This document shows positions 11,816 through 24,941 of a DNA stretch of 64,000 bases, in pieces. Every line of letters begins with the position of its first letter. Positions within the stretch are counted from its first letter, which is position 1. The notes beneath the pieces were generated by a model. That model did no database searches, was not told where the DNA came from, and was given only the letters and a program-made list of their open reading frames with translations. The stretch is from Eupeodes corollae (taxonomy: Eukaryota > Arthropoda > Insecta > Diptera > Syrphidae), in assembly GCF_945859685.1 (NCBI RefSeq), contig NC_079148.1, positions 139,683,133-139,747,132 of the forward strand, written 5' to 3'. The translations under genes were made by a program, and so were the position numbers.

Positions 11816-12474
11816 TAAGTATTAAAAGATGGCAATTTGTAACCTTCAACTTTAATTTCCATGCTGTAATTTTTACGGTCTCTTATGTGAAAGTTCTCTA
11901 ACAACTTACGATTATAATTGAAAATACTGCTTTTACTAAAGACTCTCCAATCATTTTAACAAATTTTACATTTAAACTTCAGACTTCGATAACTATATGC
12001 AGACAGTAACTGTTTGGTATTTAAGGCTGTAATTTAGCGTCTTATGTTATATCTGGCTCGAAAATAGTGAAATATGATTTTTCGTAGAGTTTTTTAACAA
12101 CTTCTTTTTTTTTAATATTATTTATCAGCGTTTTCTTCATCAAATGATTCTATCTGAAGCGTATTGTCCCAACTGTAATATGGAGTTGATATGCTTCCAA
12201 AGACTGTAATTTCGTTTATTTTCTGTTTTTCGAAATATCGTATAAGAATGTTCCTTGTGACTTTGTATTATTTTTAAAGAAAAACAAATAAGGTACCTGT
12301 TTAAAAATATCTTCAACATTTATGGCAAAATAACTTTATGCAAAAACAACAACAATAAAATTATGCGAAGTACCAACAAAAGTGTGTTCTCAAAACATCA
12401 TCAAAAGAGTTAAAATTTTGTATTTATTTTTCTCATTTATTTATTTAATTTTTATGTTTTATCTTTCATAACAG
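11816..12474. other. AT-rich sequence upstream of the first collagen exon
   Basis: No gene or repeat end was seen. The last part is a T-rich tract (12421-12470) that serves as the polypyrimidine region before the splice acceptor at 12471-12474. Confidence 0.5.
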
Positions 12475-12546
12475 TTCATTTTACAAAGCCTAAATATTTA
12501 TGGCAATCCAGAAGTTATTCCATTAATGTGCAATACAACTTTATTG
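12475..12546 (+). CDS. candidate collagen-gene exon: end of a laminin-G/TSPN-like domain
   Basis: A 72-bp candidate exon lies between a T-rich tract ending in CAG... (ACAG at 12471-12474) and the consensus donor GTAAGT at 12547. It encodes 24 residues in one open frame, including QSLNIYGNPEVIPLMC. A pattern of aliphatic, N/D-P and then Cys resembles the C-terminal strand of TSPN/laminin-G-like domains that precede the triple helix in collagens such as XV/XVIII. It starts and ends in phase 0, matching the phase 0 start of the next candidate exon at 43415. It probably belongs to an extracellular-matrix protein. Weak points: the exon is short, the intron to the next exon would be about 30.9 kb, and the intron spans a scaffold join. 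Earlier exons were not found in this window. Confidence 0.55.
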
Positions 12547-14240
12547 GTAAGTATATCAAAACTTAAATATTTCTTTTTTGTTTTAAATTTAATCTATAAT
12601 AATTGATTTTCAATTGATTTTTTAATTTTGAATACAATATTTTGATCTCAAACACTGATTTTATTAATTACGCACCTTTTATAATTATATTAACGTTTTT
12701 TTTTTAATTTTTTCTAAATCAATTATATTGAATATGTATAAAATAAGCCCGCAGCGTTTACAAGTTATTAGAAAACTAAAATTAAATAATTTTCTATTAA
12801 AACTACAGGGAGAGGGTGTGTTTTAATTATCTCTCGTCCTCCAATATTTTAATTCCTGTCAAAGTGAATTGAATATGATTTTTTTGCTGTTCAAAATTAA
12901 GTTGGTATTTTTGATAATATTCAAATCGATATAAATAGTTGAAAAATTAAAATTGAAAATAAAAAAAAAAATGGAAAAACCAGAGTTTCATATCAGCAAC
13001 AGCATAAAATCAAAGCCGACATAAAAAAAATTCCAAAAAGTCAATGAGTAAAATTTAAATTTATACAAATCTAGGTCATGCAAAATATAGAATATAATAA
13101 GAGTATCTGTTAACATATATGTAAAAAATAAAGTAGAGATACCTTCATTTATGAATTGATGTGGAAAAATGGAAAAGTAGTGACAAAGGGATTTGGAAAA
13201 TAATAATTGAAGTTTGTTCATGCAAATATCAAACAAAAACACATATATTAATATTAAAGCTCATTGATTCTTCTCTCTGTAAATCTAGAACACACAACTA
13301 CCCTTATACTATTCCAAACTAAAATATATATATTCAAAAACGAAACTAAAAAACGCATAAAAAATGTAGTTGAATTGAAAATTGAATTTCATTTAAAGCA
13401 ACAGATAGAAAATATTCAAAGCCTTTTGTGTGAAAGTACATTGGTTCAAAGATAAAGACTGATTATTAAATACATAAACGAAAACATTTTAAAAAATAAT
13501 TTAGAAATATTTCAAAGGGTTGATATTTTCTTTTGTCCTGAAAATTTTAAACATTAGAAACAAAAAGGTTCATATAATAAATGATTTGCAAAAAGTTTTA
13601 ATTTTCGAGCACATTTAATTGAAAGTTGATAGTGGTTTGCGGTTTGTAGAAAAAAACATTAATCACTTTTAAATTCGTAATTTTCTTCAAACTTTGAACC
13701 TTTCTCCTCTGAACGACACAACAACCTTATCTATGTATATCAAATGATATCCTTTCATGTATATTATAGAAACATAAAGAAAGAAAGAGCATTGCTCTAT
13801 CTAATGTCTTTTAATTAAATATAATAACCCACTCGTACGTCGTCGTTGTTAATGTGAATATCCTTGAAAACATAGTTTTCGTCCTCCAAATAACACTTAT
13901 GGTCAAAAGGACCATAATCGTTAAATAAAAGGATGACAATAATTAAGTTCAAAGAGAATTTAATAACGCGCATATAACGATAACACAAAGGACTTGTATT
14001 CTCAACAATCAACTTTTATTATGAATCTTTTCACGCGGCACTTTTAAACCACCACATCACACCGCAACAACACCAATCTTACCACACATACATATATACA
14101 TATTACCACCACAATCAACACCTTCGTTATTCATAGAACAAACGTTTTCCAATATTGTATATACCACATAATACACTATAGAGTACAGTAGGTAAAAAAC
14201 CCACTTATTAAATGGCGCCCAGGAAAGAGTCTGTATTGTA
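12547..14240. other. intron sequence, AT-rich
   Basis: No protein match was seen. The sequence is very AT-rich (12600-13700), with only short, low-complexity open frames. Confidence 0.45.
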
Positions 14241-17200
14241 AAGGATGTTTTTTTAAGAGGTATAGAAATTTGGAATTGAATTAAATAAAGACAACTTCAA
14301 AATATGATTTTTTGACATTCTTATTATATATGGCTGGCATATTTTTTTTTTTTTTTAAATCATCAAAAGACACTTGGCAGTATTCGACACCAAGTAGTGT
14401 GGGACTTTTAACCACTTAAACCAACTCTTCATCAGGACCAATCTTGAAGGATCGACTTCCGATTTTTCTTTCATAATTTTGTACAATCACTTTGGGGGAA
14501 GTTTAAACTTTTGATACTTTCCCATGTTTTTTTTTTAGACCATAAGCTCATGAGGCTTGGTTCTTCTTAATCTCCGAACATGGTTTCTTATATTCAAGAC
14601 GGACTCCATTTCAGAATTAGTATGACTTTCCAGTCCCTGGTTGTGCGATACAGCATATTTTTTAAGAACTTCTGTAACCATTTCTATTTGTAAGTCACGA
14701 TGTAGATCGGTATTTCTTAATTACCAAGGGGCATTAACTATTCCACGAAGGACTTTGTTGTGGAATTTTTGGATGATATCAGTATTTGTTTTCTTTGTAC
14801 AGCCCCATAATTGGATTCCATAGGTCCAAACAAGCTTTAGTACTTAATTATACAGCATTATTTTGTCTTGGATTTATAAATCGGAGTTGTTACCAAGCAA
14901 CCAGTACATTTTTCTATATTTCAAGTTTAGTTCTTCTCTTTTCCTTTTGATGTGCTTTTCCACTTAAGCTTTGCATCCAAAGTCATTCCAAGGTATTTGG
15001 CCGTATTGGCGTAATGTACAGCTTGATTATTAATGATTATTGGAATATTGTTTATCTATTAATTTGTAAAGTTTATATGTGAAGATTTTGTTGCATTGAG
15101 TTTGATACGCCATTTTTCGGTCCAAGCTCTCACTGTGTCGACGGCATTTTGTAGTTCTACTGCTGCCTTAGAGACACATTTGTCGGGTACCAAAATTGCG
15201 GTATCATCTGCAAACGTAGCCATTATGGTGTGATTACCAACTGGAATATCCCTTGTGTATAATAAATACAGGGTAGTACCTAGGACACTTCCTTGTGGTA
15301 TACCGGCTTCTATTTTCTTCAACTCCGACTATTCTTGTATCTTACTCTAAACAATCGGTCTCAGACATACGATTTTAATATTTCAAAGTACTGCCTGGGA
15401 AGATCCCTTTGCAGTTTGTACTCAAATCCCTCATGCCAAACCTTGTCAAAAGCTTGAACAACATCTAAGAAAATAGCTGAACATACTTGTTTTTCTTCTA
15501 ATGCTTTTTCTATGACATCCGATATTCTCTGAACTTGGTCTATCGTGGAATGTTTATTCCTAAAGCCAAACTGATGGTTTGGGAATAACCTTCTTTCTTC
15601 TATGATTTTGCTAAGTCTCTTCAGAAGCAGTTTTCAAAAACTTTTGCCATAGTTGGTATAAACGATATTGGTCTGTTAGCCGTCACTTCTGTAGGTGGTT
15701 TAACTTGCTTTGGTATGACAATTACTTCAGCAATTTTCCAATGGTGCGGGAAATACCGGTGCTTAAGGCATGCATTTATTATATATTGCAGTTTTATGAA
15801 GGCTTTCAATGGCATTTCTTTCATAACCTGAGCAGTAATTGGATCATAACCTGGTGATGTTTTATTTGATAGTTGATGTAAATACATACTTTTTATTTCT
15901 TTAAGTCTTACAATTGGTATTTCACTTTTATCTATTTTATCAACAAACTGTAAGCTATTTTCAGCCGCGTTTGATGAGTATGGCTTCAAAACATTCGCAA
16001 GATGTTCAGCGAAAAGTTTAGCTTTTTCTTTCGGGTTACCGATCCATTTCCCATCTTAAGATTTCAAGGCGAGTTTTGTAAGTGCGGTCTTTTCAGGCGC
16101 TTGGCTGCTTTCCATAGCGAAAAATCGGTTAAAGTTTCAGTCGTTAAATTCCTAAGGAATATACTGAGTGAATCATTTTTGAATTTTGAAATTTGTTTTT
16201 TAAGATTGTTGCTTATACGGTTAAACGTTGTTTTATCATCTGGAAATCTACTATTTTGCCATTTTCTTCGAGCTCTTCTTTTCTCTATTATCAACTCTTT
16301 TATCTCTAAAGGATATTTTATTTCATTTTGTCTTCTATTAGAAAATGTTGGAGTACTTTCTTCAGCGGCCTGTTGCACATCAGCAATAAATAGTTCCACT
16401 TCTTGGTCAATTTGCTCGATTGTATTCATGAGAGATCTTAAATTTATAAAACTTAAAAGCCTTTCTCTAAAATCATTCCAGTTTGTTTTCTTATTAACAA
16501 GCTTTGGATTACTTTTTTCTAGTACTTCCGATTCACTTAGTGATAGAATCACTGGAGTATGATCTGATGACAGGTCATAATTACCTTCGACACTAATGTG
16601 ATTTTGTTTGATTCCTTTAGCTATTAAAAGGTCAATAAGGCCTGGTATTTTGTTAGTATCGGAAGGTCAGTAAGTTGGCTGCCTGGAGGAAAAGAATTCG
16701 CAATTGTTTTTACGGCCTGCTTTTAAAAGTCTTTTGCCTTTTGTTGATATAAGTCTTGAACCCCAATGGGTGTGTTTCGCATTGAAGTCTTCACCATCAA
16801 GAAAGTTATGCCCAAGAAGATTAAATCGATCTGTGTAGTCATCTTCTGTCGGGGAGCGCCTTGATGGGCAGTATATACCTGCTATTTTAAACTCTTTATT
16901 TTTCATACCAATACTAATAGTTGTTACTTGCATATTTTCACTAGTAAACTTGGCTACTTCACAATGTTTTAAGCTTTCTTTTATAAGAATCGCCGATCCA
17001 CCTCTTGCCTTGTCAGCTGGATGTGGAGCGTGGTAACATGAATAGTTTCCAATTACATTATCTAGACTTTGCCCATTGAAGAAATGAGTTTCGGACACCA
17101 GGCAAATATCGATATGTTCTAGATCTAAAAAGATTTTTAGTTCGGATGAATGTTGCATTCCATGTAGCGATTTTAAGTGTTTTCTGTCCATCATTGATTT

Positions 17201-18050
17201 TTAGGAGCGACTTTTTCGCTTAGCAGTTTGATATTCAGATCCTCTTTATTAATTCTTTTAAGAATAAGTTGTAGCATTTCTTTTATGGAAGTCTTTTCAT
17301 TCTTCCGCACATTTTTAACTTCCATGGATAGCTTGGATGAAGCTTAGGGTCTAATTTTCGATAACATTTTTCAATATTTGCGGCCACTGGCCGTGTGTTG
17401 GTAAAAACGTGGTGAATCTTGTTCTTCAAGCGGTCAATAATTTCAGACATATCGGTGACGTAGGCTAGGGACTTAAAATATCTCTATATAAAATTGTCAA
17501 TCTGTGGTAAGTTATACGATCTTGAATGCCAATTAACGGTTCCGTACTTTATAAAGCGAAACTATGAGGTTACCAAACGTTTCCTTAGATAAATTAACTA
17601 TGGGAAGAGTCTTGTGACATATTTTACCATCTTTTTGAAATTACAGCTCTTTATCATCATGGTTGTTTAAATGATGAACGAAAAAGTCAGTAATCTACAC
17701 CAGTGGCAGTAAAGTTTTAGAAGCGTCGTTTTTAACCACACCAAACACTCAGTTTGTGGGATTTAACAGTGTATCAAGTCGCAAGATGTACTTGAAGATT
17801 GCCATTACTCAATTACAGTAGGTAAATTTGTTTATGTGACCTTAAAAACTGTTCGTATTATTATGTTGACTGTAAAATGGAAATTGGGAGGAACCATGAT
17901 TTTCGAAATAATTTAAAAAAAATAGAAACGTTAAATTGCCATATGTTAAAATGCCTTACCAAACCAAAATTAAATCTTCAAACAGATGACAAAATGGCTA
18001 CCAGTGTGATGTCAACTTCTATAGTTTTATACCTCTAAAAAAAACACCTT
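14241..18050 (-). mobile_element. mariner remnant split by a Jockey insertion
   Basis: The left end (14241) reads AAGGATGTTTTTTTAAGAGG. The reverse complement of the right end (ending about 18050) reads AAGGTGTTTTTTTTAGAGGT. The two align over about 27 bp with few differences and resemble the end of the DD41D mariner at 29924. TA precedes the left end (14239-14240). The interior at 17500-18000 keeps scraps of transposase on the minus strand; for example ACCACACCAAACACT matches the antisense of the VWCG block. The whole 14341-17480 Jockey element sits between the two halves, so the mariner was there first. Confidence 0.6.
14341..17480 (-). mobile_element. Jockey-clade LINE, 5'-truncated, inactive
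   Basis: This is a minus-strand non-LTR retrotransposon. On the minus strand the 3' end is a 16-A tail (the T run at 14341-14356). The 5' edge (about 17350-17480) holds a scrap of ORF1. The endonuclease domain is at 17194-16667 (DICLVSETHF, then NAKHTHWGSR, typical of Jockey APE endonucleases). The linker and N-terminal reverse transcriptase lie at 16552-16064. The finger/palm part is at 15989-15621 (YDPITAQVMKEMP). The palm block IPQGSVLGTTLYLLYTRDIP and FADDTAILV are at 15322-15059. Frames are broken between the blocks. The domain order and the endonuclease motifs make the Jockey call firm. Confidence 0.88.
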
Positions 18051-19739
18051 TTAGTATAAGTTTTTAAGAGTAACGACCGGCTCATTATTTCTTCTGTATC
18101 CCCATCTTGGGTTTATACATATTATTTTCATTTATGTGGGTTGTTAATATACATATGTACATAAACATAGCTATATTTATATATATACTTTACCATCAAG
18201 GACCTTTTGTGCTCTTTTGTTTTGCATTCCATGCTCATGCGAGTGTATGTGATTGAAGCGTTAATGTGTGAATAATTATGAGGTAGCTGATGGAAATTTA
18301 GGGACTCTCCTCCGCAGTCATTGTTATCTTTGTGGCTATACTGCAATAGGCCATCTTATACCACTATATATACTGACTCCCCCCCAACCCCCTCTCAAAC
18401 GCACCCCATTAGCAAAAGCCCGTGAAGATCTGATTAAAATATTATTCTCATTTCTGCATGAAAAATCATCATCATCATCATCGCCATCATCCACCCAAGA
18501 AAATGAAGAAGATGGGGTAAAGGATTGAGATTGCGGAGGGTAAAAAGAGCTTTGTGGCAGGATTTCTTCATCTACCCATTATCTTTTGGCATTTAAACAG
18601 AGATTTGAATTAACTTGGATTTTTGCACTTAAGCTTTTAGGAAAATTTATGTATTATTAGCACTCACATGCAGCATAGAAGTAGGAGTAGAAGTAGGAGC
18701 AGGAGTATGAAGCAGCCGCCAGTATTTCGAGCAGAAACAGAAGAAACCAGCGGCAGGATCGGCGCATTAAGTTGGGAAAGTCAAAAAAGGAAATCTCATC
18801 GTGCGGAAGTTAAGTGGTGTTGCGGTCATGTTCGTGCGAGGGTGCTGATGTGTACGCTTAAAGGGTTCCTTTTTTTTTGAAACTATAAGTAAAGTAGGGA
18901 TAGTGGTTAGGTAGTTCTTTTTCATTTGAAAAACTAGACTAAATGAGGTTCTGAAGCTTCTTTTGATTGAATTTTAAATTTATTGGAAGGAGAGAGAGAC
19001 ATTTATCATATCATCACACAATCATAGTTTTGATTGTGTTCTTAATGTTATTTAAGATCCTAAATAATAATAGTATTAGGTTTTAGTCCTTTCGATAAGT
19101 CCTCTTTTCTTATTCAAATTCACACGAATTTAATAAACAAAAGACAGGTATCATAGTTTTTGTCTATGACAAGATATTAAATTGAAGACTATGTTTTATC
19201 TTCAAGATTACATGGCAATTTGCAGTATTAATCTTATGATATTAGGTTCATAGAAAAGAGTATTGTTTTACTAAAGTGTGTATAAAGGTTTACGCATTAA
19301 TTGCATAAATTCGTGTTAATATGCATTGTTTGTTGAAGACCTTTAATTAATTTTGAATTAAGTTATTAACACAAGTCTTTTATTATATTAATTAAGTTCC
19401 CAATAAAAGGGTACTTAAAGGACGTCTGCCATAGGCCTTGATAAAGAAACTATACTTAAGCGTTCTTTAAGTTATTTAAGGACAAATTTAAGATGCTTTT
19501 GTCAAAAATTTAAGTTTTAACTATGATTCAAACAGGGATCTATGCATGAGTTCATAGGTAACGCACCTGGCTATTTCGTGATGACAAATCTGGCTCTAAA
19601 AATATAACTCACATATTCTCGGTTCCAAAGTAACCTTTAAGTGAAATACAAAGTATGTTGACATGAATCACCTATCACTTGTATCACGCTTCTTAATTCT
19701 CTAAATTGATTTTGAAAAGAAAGTTATAATCAAAGTTCA
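18051..19739. other. intron sequence with simple repeats
   Basis: No gene was recognised. It contains (ATC)n/(TCA)n near 18465-18490, an AGTAGGAGT/AGGAGC purine repeat at 18675-18710, and a GAGAGA run near 18990. Open frames over 18268-18880 are built largely from these repeats. Confidence 0.5.
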
Positions 19740-22570
19740 AAGAGCACTCTATCTGGACAGAAATTCAACTTTAAACTAGTTTGATTCTTTGTCCGACTCT
19801 ATCCAAGAAATTTTTGCCTATTATCCTCACACTGAAATTGTCATTGTGGTCGATACCAATGTACACAATTATTATTGGCTTCGCTATTCTGGCTAGAAAA
19901 CACCCGAAGAAAGGTATGTTAACTGTTGAGTTCTTTGCTGAGTTAAATCAGCTTTTCGATGAGCCAACTAAAATTCCTGACGTTGCAGGTCAATCTGCCA
20001 ACACTCTAGACTTGTTTCTTACTTCTGACATTGATAAATACGTAATCAGTGCATTACCACATCAGACCATTGTATCGTGTCTGCATATGTGTAAAAAAAA
20101 AAACAGTTAAAGAAAAAACTCCTACGAAAACCGTTTGCAAAATGAGATGGCCGATTGGAACGGTCTCAATGAATTCTTCAGGAACTTCAAAAGTTCACTA
20201 TATTTCCTCGATAGTGACGTGGATTCCAGCGCAGATATGGTTAAATATTTGATTCTTTGTGGAATGATAAAATTTATCACGGATAGGGTGACATTTATCA
20301 AACCTTAAAAGAACTCATGATTTGATTCGAGCTGTATCGAAAAGTTAGGATGATATTTGTGATATGTTCAGTTTGTAGAAGACTTAGACTCTTCCAGCCT
20401 TAATATTAATATTTATAGGGGAATTAATACAACAAATCTTGGTTATGTGATACATGGCAAAAGCACTTACTTCAATCCTTAACTTATCTTTACAAACTGG
20501 GGAATTTCTAGATTCATGGAAAGTATCCTAAATAACCCATATTCAAATCAGGTTCAAGACAAAACATATCTAAATATCGTCATGTATCTAAATTGCCATT
20601 GATCCCGAAAATTTTTCGAAGCAATTGTAAAATGAAGAATTTGAAGTGAAGAACTACATTTGCGAATTCCAACATGGGTTTTTTACCGGTCAGTCTACCA
20701 CTACCAATTTAACTTTATTTTCTAATTTCTTAAGAACTGAATTAGAGGATGATTGTCGGGTGGATGTTATATTTACTGACTTTGCAAAGGCCTTTGACAG
20801 GAATCAACACCAAATACTTATAAGAAAATTACAGTTAATGGGGTTTCACTCTTCTTTGCTCATACGTTTGTCCTGTTATTTGACTGGGCGAAGGCAATTT
20901 GTACGTATTGGTAACAAAATTTAAAGTTTATCTTTAACCAATCTGGAGTTCCTCAGGGAAGTCATTTGGGGCCTATACTTTTCCTGCTTTTCATAAATGA
21001 TTTGCCTTTGTTTATTATGAATTCAAAGTGTCTGCTTTATGCTGATGACAGTCTTCTTCAAGATTATCTTAATAATGTTGTTAATTGGTGTGCTATTAAT
21101 AGATTGCACTTTAATATTTTTTAATGTAATATCTCGTTTTTCATGCTAGTTTCCGGAATTATAAAGTCAACCGCATTAAGGAAAATGGGAATAAGTTAAA
21201 ACAAGCTTGAAAATCTGTAACGATCATATTTGACGAACCAAATTTTTGCAAGACCAGAAATAAAGGGAAATAATTCTACAATATCCTAAAGGTGCTAAAA
21301 ACTTCTGGTCATTTGTAAGAAACGTACGAAACACCACGTCATCATCGGTTCGAATGCTCGTCCACAATGACATTGTCTATGTATAAGCACGATTGATAAA
21401 ACCAATTTGCTAGCAGCACAGTTTGCTGTTAATTCGACGCTGCCAGAGAGTGTCCTGAGTCCTCCTGTTCTGGAGAGCGTAAACGATATTATGGGACAAA
21501 TCTTCTTTCGCACTCGTACAGTTGCAAAAGTACTTAAAGACCTTGACATACAGAAATCCACCGGATAGTATTCCCCATATTGTTCTGAAGACGTGTTCTT
21601 CAACGCTGGCAAAACCACTGCGTAAACGTTTCCATCTGTCCTATTCTACAGGTCTCTTCCCGAGTGGATGGAAAACTGCATTTGTCCAGCCTGTCCCTAA
21701 AAAAGGCGAATCTTCCTCCTCCTCTTACTATAGACAAATACCACTTACGCCCCTTATTTGCACGTTCATGGAAAGAAATATCTCGAAGAACGGAAACTTT
21801 TTAAAGACCGGCAGTATGGCTTTCGTAGCCACTGGTAATATCATGGTTTATCTCTCTGAACAGAGGAACAAATCTTTACATCGTTTTGGAGAAAGTAAGA
21901 CTATTGCACATGATATTTCAAAAGCATTTGATAGAGATTAGCACCAGCTCTCTTTTGAAAAACGCGTGCTTTTGGTATTGATGAATCCCTTCTTTGTTTG
22001 ATTAATTAACTTTCTAACCATTCAAAACAAGTTGTAATGGATGGTTTCAACTCTGAAATTCATAAAATAAATACTGGTGTTCCCCAGGGCTCCGTTTTGC
22101 TTCCCACTCTCTTCCTCATATTCATAAACGATCTCTTGTCTGTCACTTCTTATCCTTTAACCTGTTTCGCTGAGCTTTTCGTATTCATTTCTTGATTTAC
22201 ATCCTTGTTCTTCGGATTTGGAACTTCAAAGCCATCGTATGCTAAGCTCATTGAATTTTGATTTTGACAGAATTATCCAATGGGGAATCAAAAACCCTGT
22301 AGACTTTAGTGCTTCAAAAACTCAATGCTGTCTCCTGTCGTAATCCATCCCCGATGCCGCTACCCATGAGCGGCATTCGCATTCTGGAAACTTATCAACT
22401 TTCAGTATTCGGTATCACAGATCACCTTTTATTGAATGAGCACAAATTCGATATTGCCAAAAATGCTCATATAGGTGCTTTGGATTTCTCCAACGGTGTA
22501 AGAAATTTTTCACCCCTTCTAACGTGGCTGATTTTCCAAAGCTCTCCTTCGTCTATAACTTGAACATAAC
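19740..22570 (+). pseudogene. LINE (Jockey/CR1 group), copy 1, interrupted
   Basis: The end of the endonuclease is at 19780-20090 (YPHTEIVIVVDTNVHN, AGQSANTLDLFLTSD). The linker runs to about 20345. After an inserted second LINE, the element resumes at about 21188. Reverse transcriptase blocks follow: PSGWKTAFVQPVPKKGESSS at 21660-21715, HDISKAFDRD at 21910-21940, and VPQGSVLLPTLFLIFINDLL at 22080-22140. The palm FADD is damaged (CFAELFVF). The copy at 61370-63999 is homologous throughout and fixes the boundaries of the insertion. The element breaks again near 22570, where a truncated mariner begins, and resumes at 23345. Frameshifts throughout make it dead. Confidence 0.85.
20345..21187 (+). 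pseudogene. second LINE reverse transcriptase nested in LINE copy 1
   Basis: This segment has no counterpart in the homologous LINE at 62320-62370, so it is an insertion of about 840 bp. It encodes a different Jockey-group reverse transcriptase: LTSILNLSLQTGEFLDSWKV at 20465-20525, VIFTDFAKAFDRNQHQILI at 20770-20825, a decayed PQG-xxLGP block at 20945-20985, and a YADD-like remnant (LLYADD region) at 21030-21050. Both its ends are truncated relative to a full element. Insertion boundaries are good to about 20 bp; no target duplication was resolved. Confidence 0.75.
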
Positions 22571-22574
22571 TCGC

Positions 22575-23340
22575 ATATTTAGGCAGGTGTCCCTTAAAAA
22601 AGTTTAAGTATTTTGGAAAAATTCCAAAAAAGAGCTTTGAAAATGAAAGGTGATAGAACTAAAGAATGATTTTTTAGCTAGTATCTTTTGTCAACGGTGG
22701 TTTAAACAGCTGACTGACGTTTAGTGTTTTGTTTCAGCGTCAAACATCTTCAGTTTGGTCTACAATTTAACCGTGAATCGTCTTACAAACGAACAACGCT
22801 TGCAAATTATTGATTTTTGTTATCAAAATACGTGCTCTGTTAAGAAAGTTCATTGCGCGTTTCCTCCATTTTAAAGTCAGTTTAATCGACCCGTTCAGTG
22901 GCTACGTAAATAAGAAGAATTAAAGATTTTGAGAGCATCGTCAAAAAGTCATAGCTTATTGCGGTTTAAGGGTTGGTGGCATCATTGGACCGTACCTCTT
23001 CAAAGATGATGCGAGTCTTAACGTAATTGTGAATGGTGAGCAATAACGTGAGATTACATCCAATTTTTTTTGCCCAAAATGTAAGAGCTTGACTTGCATG
23101 ACATTTGGTTTCAAGAACACGGTGTCACATCACTATTGACTTATTGAGGGGCGAGTTCGGTGAACATTTTATTTCAATTTCGGGACCGGTCAATTGGCTG
23201 CCCAGATCGTGCGATTGTACGCCTTTGGACTATGTTAAAGCTCATGTCTGTGGAGAGAAACCTGCTTCAATTGACGCATCGGGAGACAACAGTGAGATAA
23301 AGGCCGAAATGTTGGAAAGATTATGCCAAAATTAGACTCA
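22575..23340 (+). pseudogene. truncated mariner transposase within LINE copy 1
   Basis: The helix-turn-helix part is at 22780-22860 (LTNEQRLQIIDFCYQNT). The sequence then jumps to the block GLRVGGIIGPYLFKDDASLN at 22968-23020, so the segment with the first catalytic Asp is deleted. The third-Asp block SCDCTPLDYVK follows at 23208-23240, and it ends in AEMLERLCQN at about 23335. Neither terminal inverted repeat is convincing; GGTGTCCCTTAAAAAAG at 22583 is at best a degraded one. The copy is non-functional. Confidence 0.75.
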
Positions 23341-23344
23341 TGCT

Positions 23345-23560
23345 CGTATTTCTAGAAATGCACATCAGTTTAACTTTGAGCTTAATTTCGGACGTACTGT
23401 AAAGTATAGAGTTGCTTTTTTAACCGCACATCGAGAATGTCTAATGCTTTACCCAACTCGGTTTTTCACTATCATTTTGATATTCAAAACTTTACTTTAA
23501 TCCTTTCCTATTTTTCTAAAGTTCGCAGTGTGTCTTAATTTTAAACGTGTTATTGGTATT
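23345..23560 (+). pseudogene. 3' end of LINE copy 1 after the mariner
   Basis: The reading RISRNAHQFNFELNFGRTVK at 23350-23410 matches the RxDHRYTLVLNFGRSVKY reading at the far right edge of the window (63945-63999). The C-terminal end of the LINE therefore continues here beyond the mariner. Part of the LINE between 22570 and this point is missing compared with 63600-63940, so the mariner insertion was accompanied or followed by a deletion. Confidence 0.7.
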
Positions 23561-24941
23561 AATAACCCTTGAGTGCCCGTTTATTATAAAAAAAAAACTA
23601 TTTAACGGTGTTTAGTAAGTTAAACTTATTTCTGCTCGTAAATAAGCAAAATCTCCATGTATGAATCTTACACAATCCTAAAGCACTGGCTTTTCAAAGA
23701 TGTCTTACAAGACTACACCTGTCTAATGTTTATTTCAAAACCATTAAGATAACATTCTAGAAATTCATAAGTAGATCAATATATGACGTCAGGAAAAAAG
23801 TTATCAAGTTTTAGATTTTTACCTAAATTCACCTTTTTTCAAAAGAAAAAAAAAGATTATAAGGTGATAAGCAGACCATACCTCAAAAATGTTATTTTTT
23901 TTGGAAACCGTTTTTATTTTTAACCGAAAACATTAACGATAATGTTTTTTTCACCTATCATACATATATAAATATCTACTTCAAATTGCACAATAATATA
24001 CTTTTTTCATACAGCCAGACTGATATAAAAATAACATCAACTTTGATGTTCTCTCCCACGTCCGTCCTTCCAAAACAAAAACAACAAAAAAAAGTCTTTT
24101 AGGTACCTATGAATGTTTGAGTAAACATTAACTTTCATTGAGTCCTTTTTTTTTGCTGAAGGATTCTTCAAATAAAACGAAATTGAATAAAAAATATTCA
24201 TGTTCAAATAATATCTGCACCAAAAATAAAAAGAATATTATGTAAAGGAAATTGAAATTCAGACGAAAATATATCAAAAAATTCGAGGTAGGTTAAAAAC
24301 AAACTCGGGTGGGTGTATTAATTTTGGTTGTTTGATATTCTTTTAATGGGAAAGTTACTATACCTAAAATATTCCTATACGTACACAAAATGAAAAGAAA
24401 ATCGTTTTAACAACATTTTAATTGGCTGCTAAATTGTGAGTGATGCATAGTTTTTTTTCTTGTTTCTAATAAAACAGAGTTTTTACTTTATAAAAAGTCC
24501 TTTCAAATAAATGCAGACATTTTTTCAGTTCGAGGGTAGTGAAGTTTGAAAAACATTTAAAAAGAAATTTGACAATTTTTAGAATTAGGAAAAAATATTT
24601 AAATAAGAACTGTTGGAATAAGTAATTAGGAAAAATCTAGGAAACTTGATTTAATGGGCGATTAAAAACGTTTTCCAATAAAAGGTTTCACTTTGATATT
24701 AATAAAAACTAGCATTAGTGTCGATTATTGCTTCGCTGTAAGGAATATTGTGTACCATTTTAAATAGAAAATGATATTACCCAAATGACCTCAACAGCAA
24801 GGGTTGCAGTTCAATATCCTTTACATGGAATTTTGCATGACATTGACAATGCGTAACACATATTTCCGGCTCTATGACGCCGATAATTTTACGATTTCCA
24901 TCTTTAAGGTCTTGAATCAGATGTGAAATATTGACATTGAC
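23561..24941. other. intron sequence, nothing recognised
   Basis: AT-rich, with A- and T-runs. No protein block or repeat end was identified. Confidence 0.5.

Noticed and set aside
18268..18880. Two plus-strand open frames with Ser-, Arg- and Glu-rich products
   Set aside because: They translate trinucleotide and AGGAGT repeats; no splice sites, family motifs or codon pattern support a gene.
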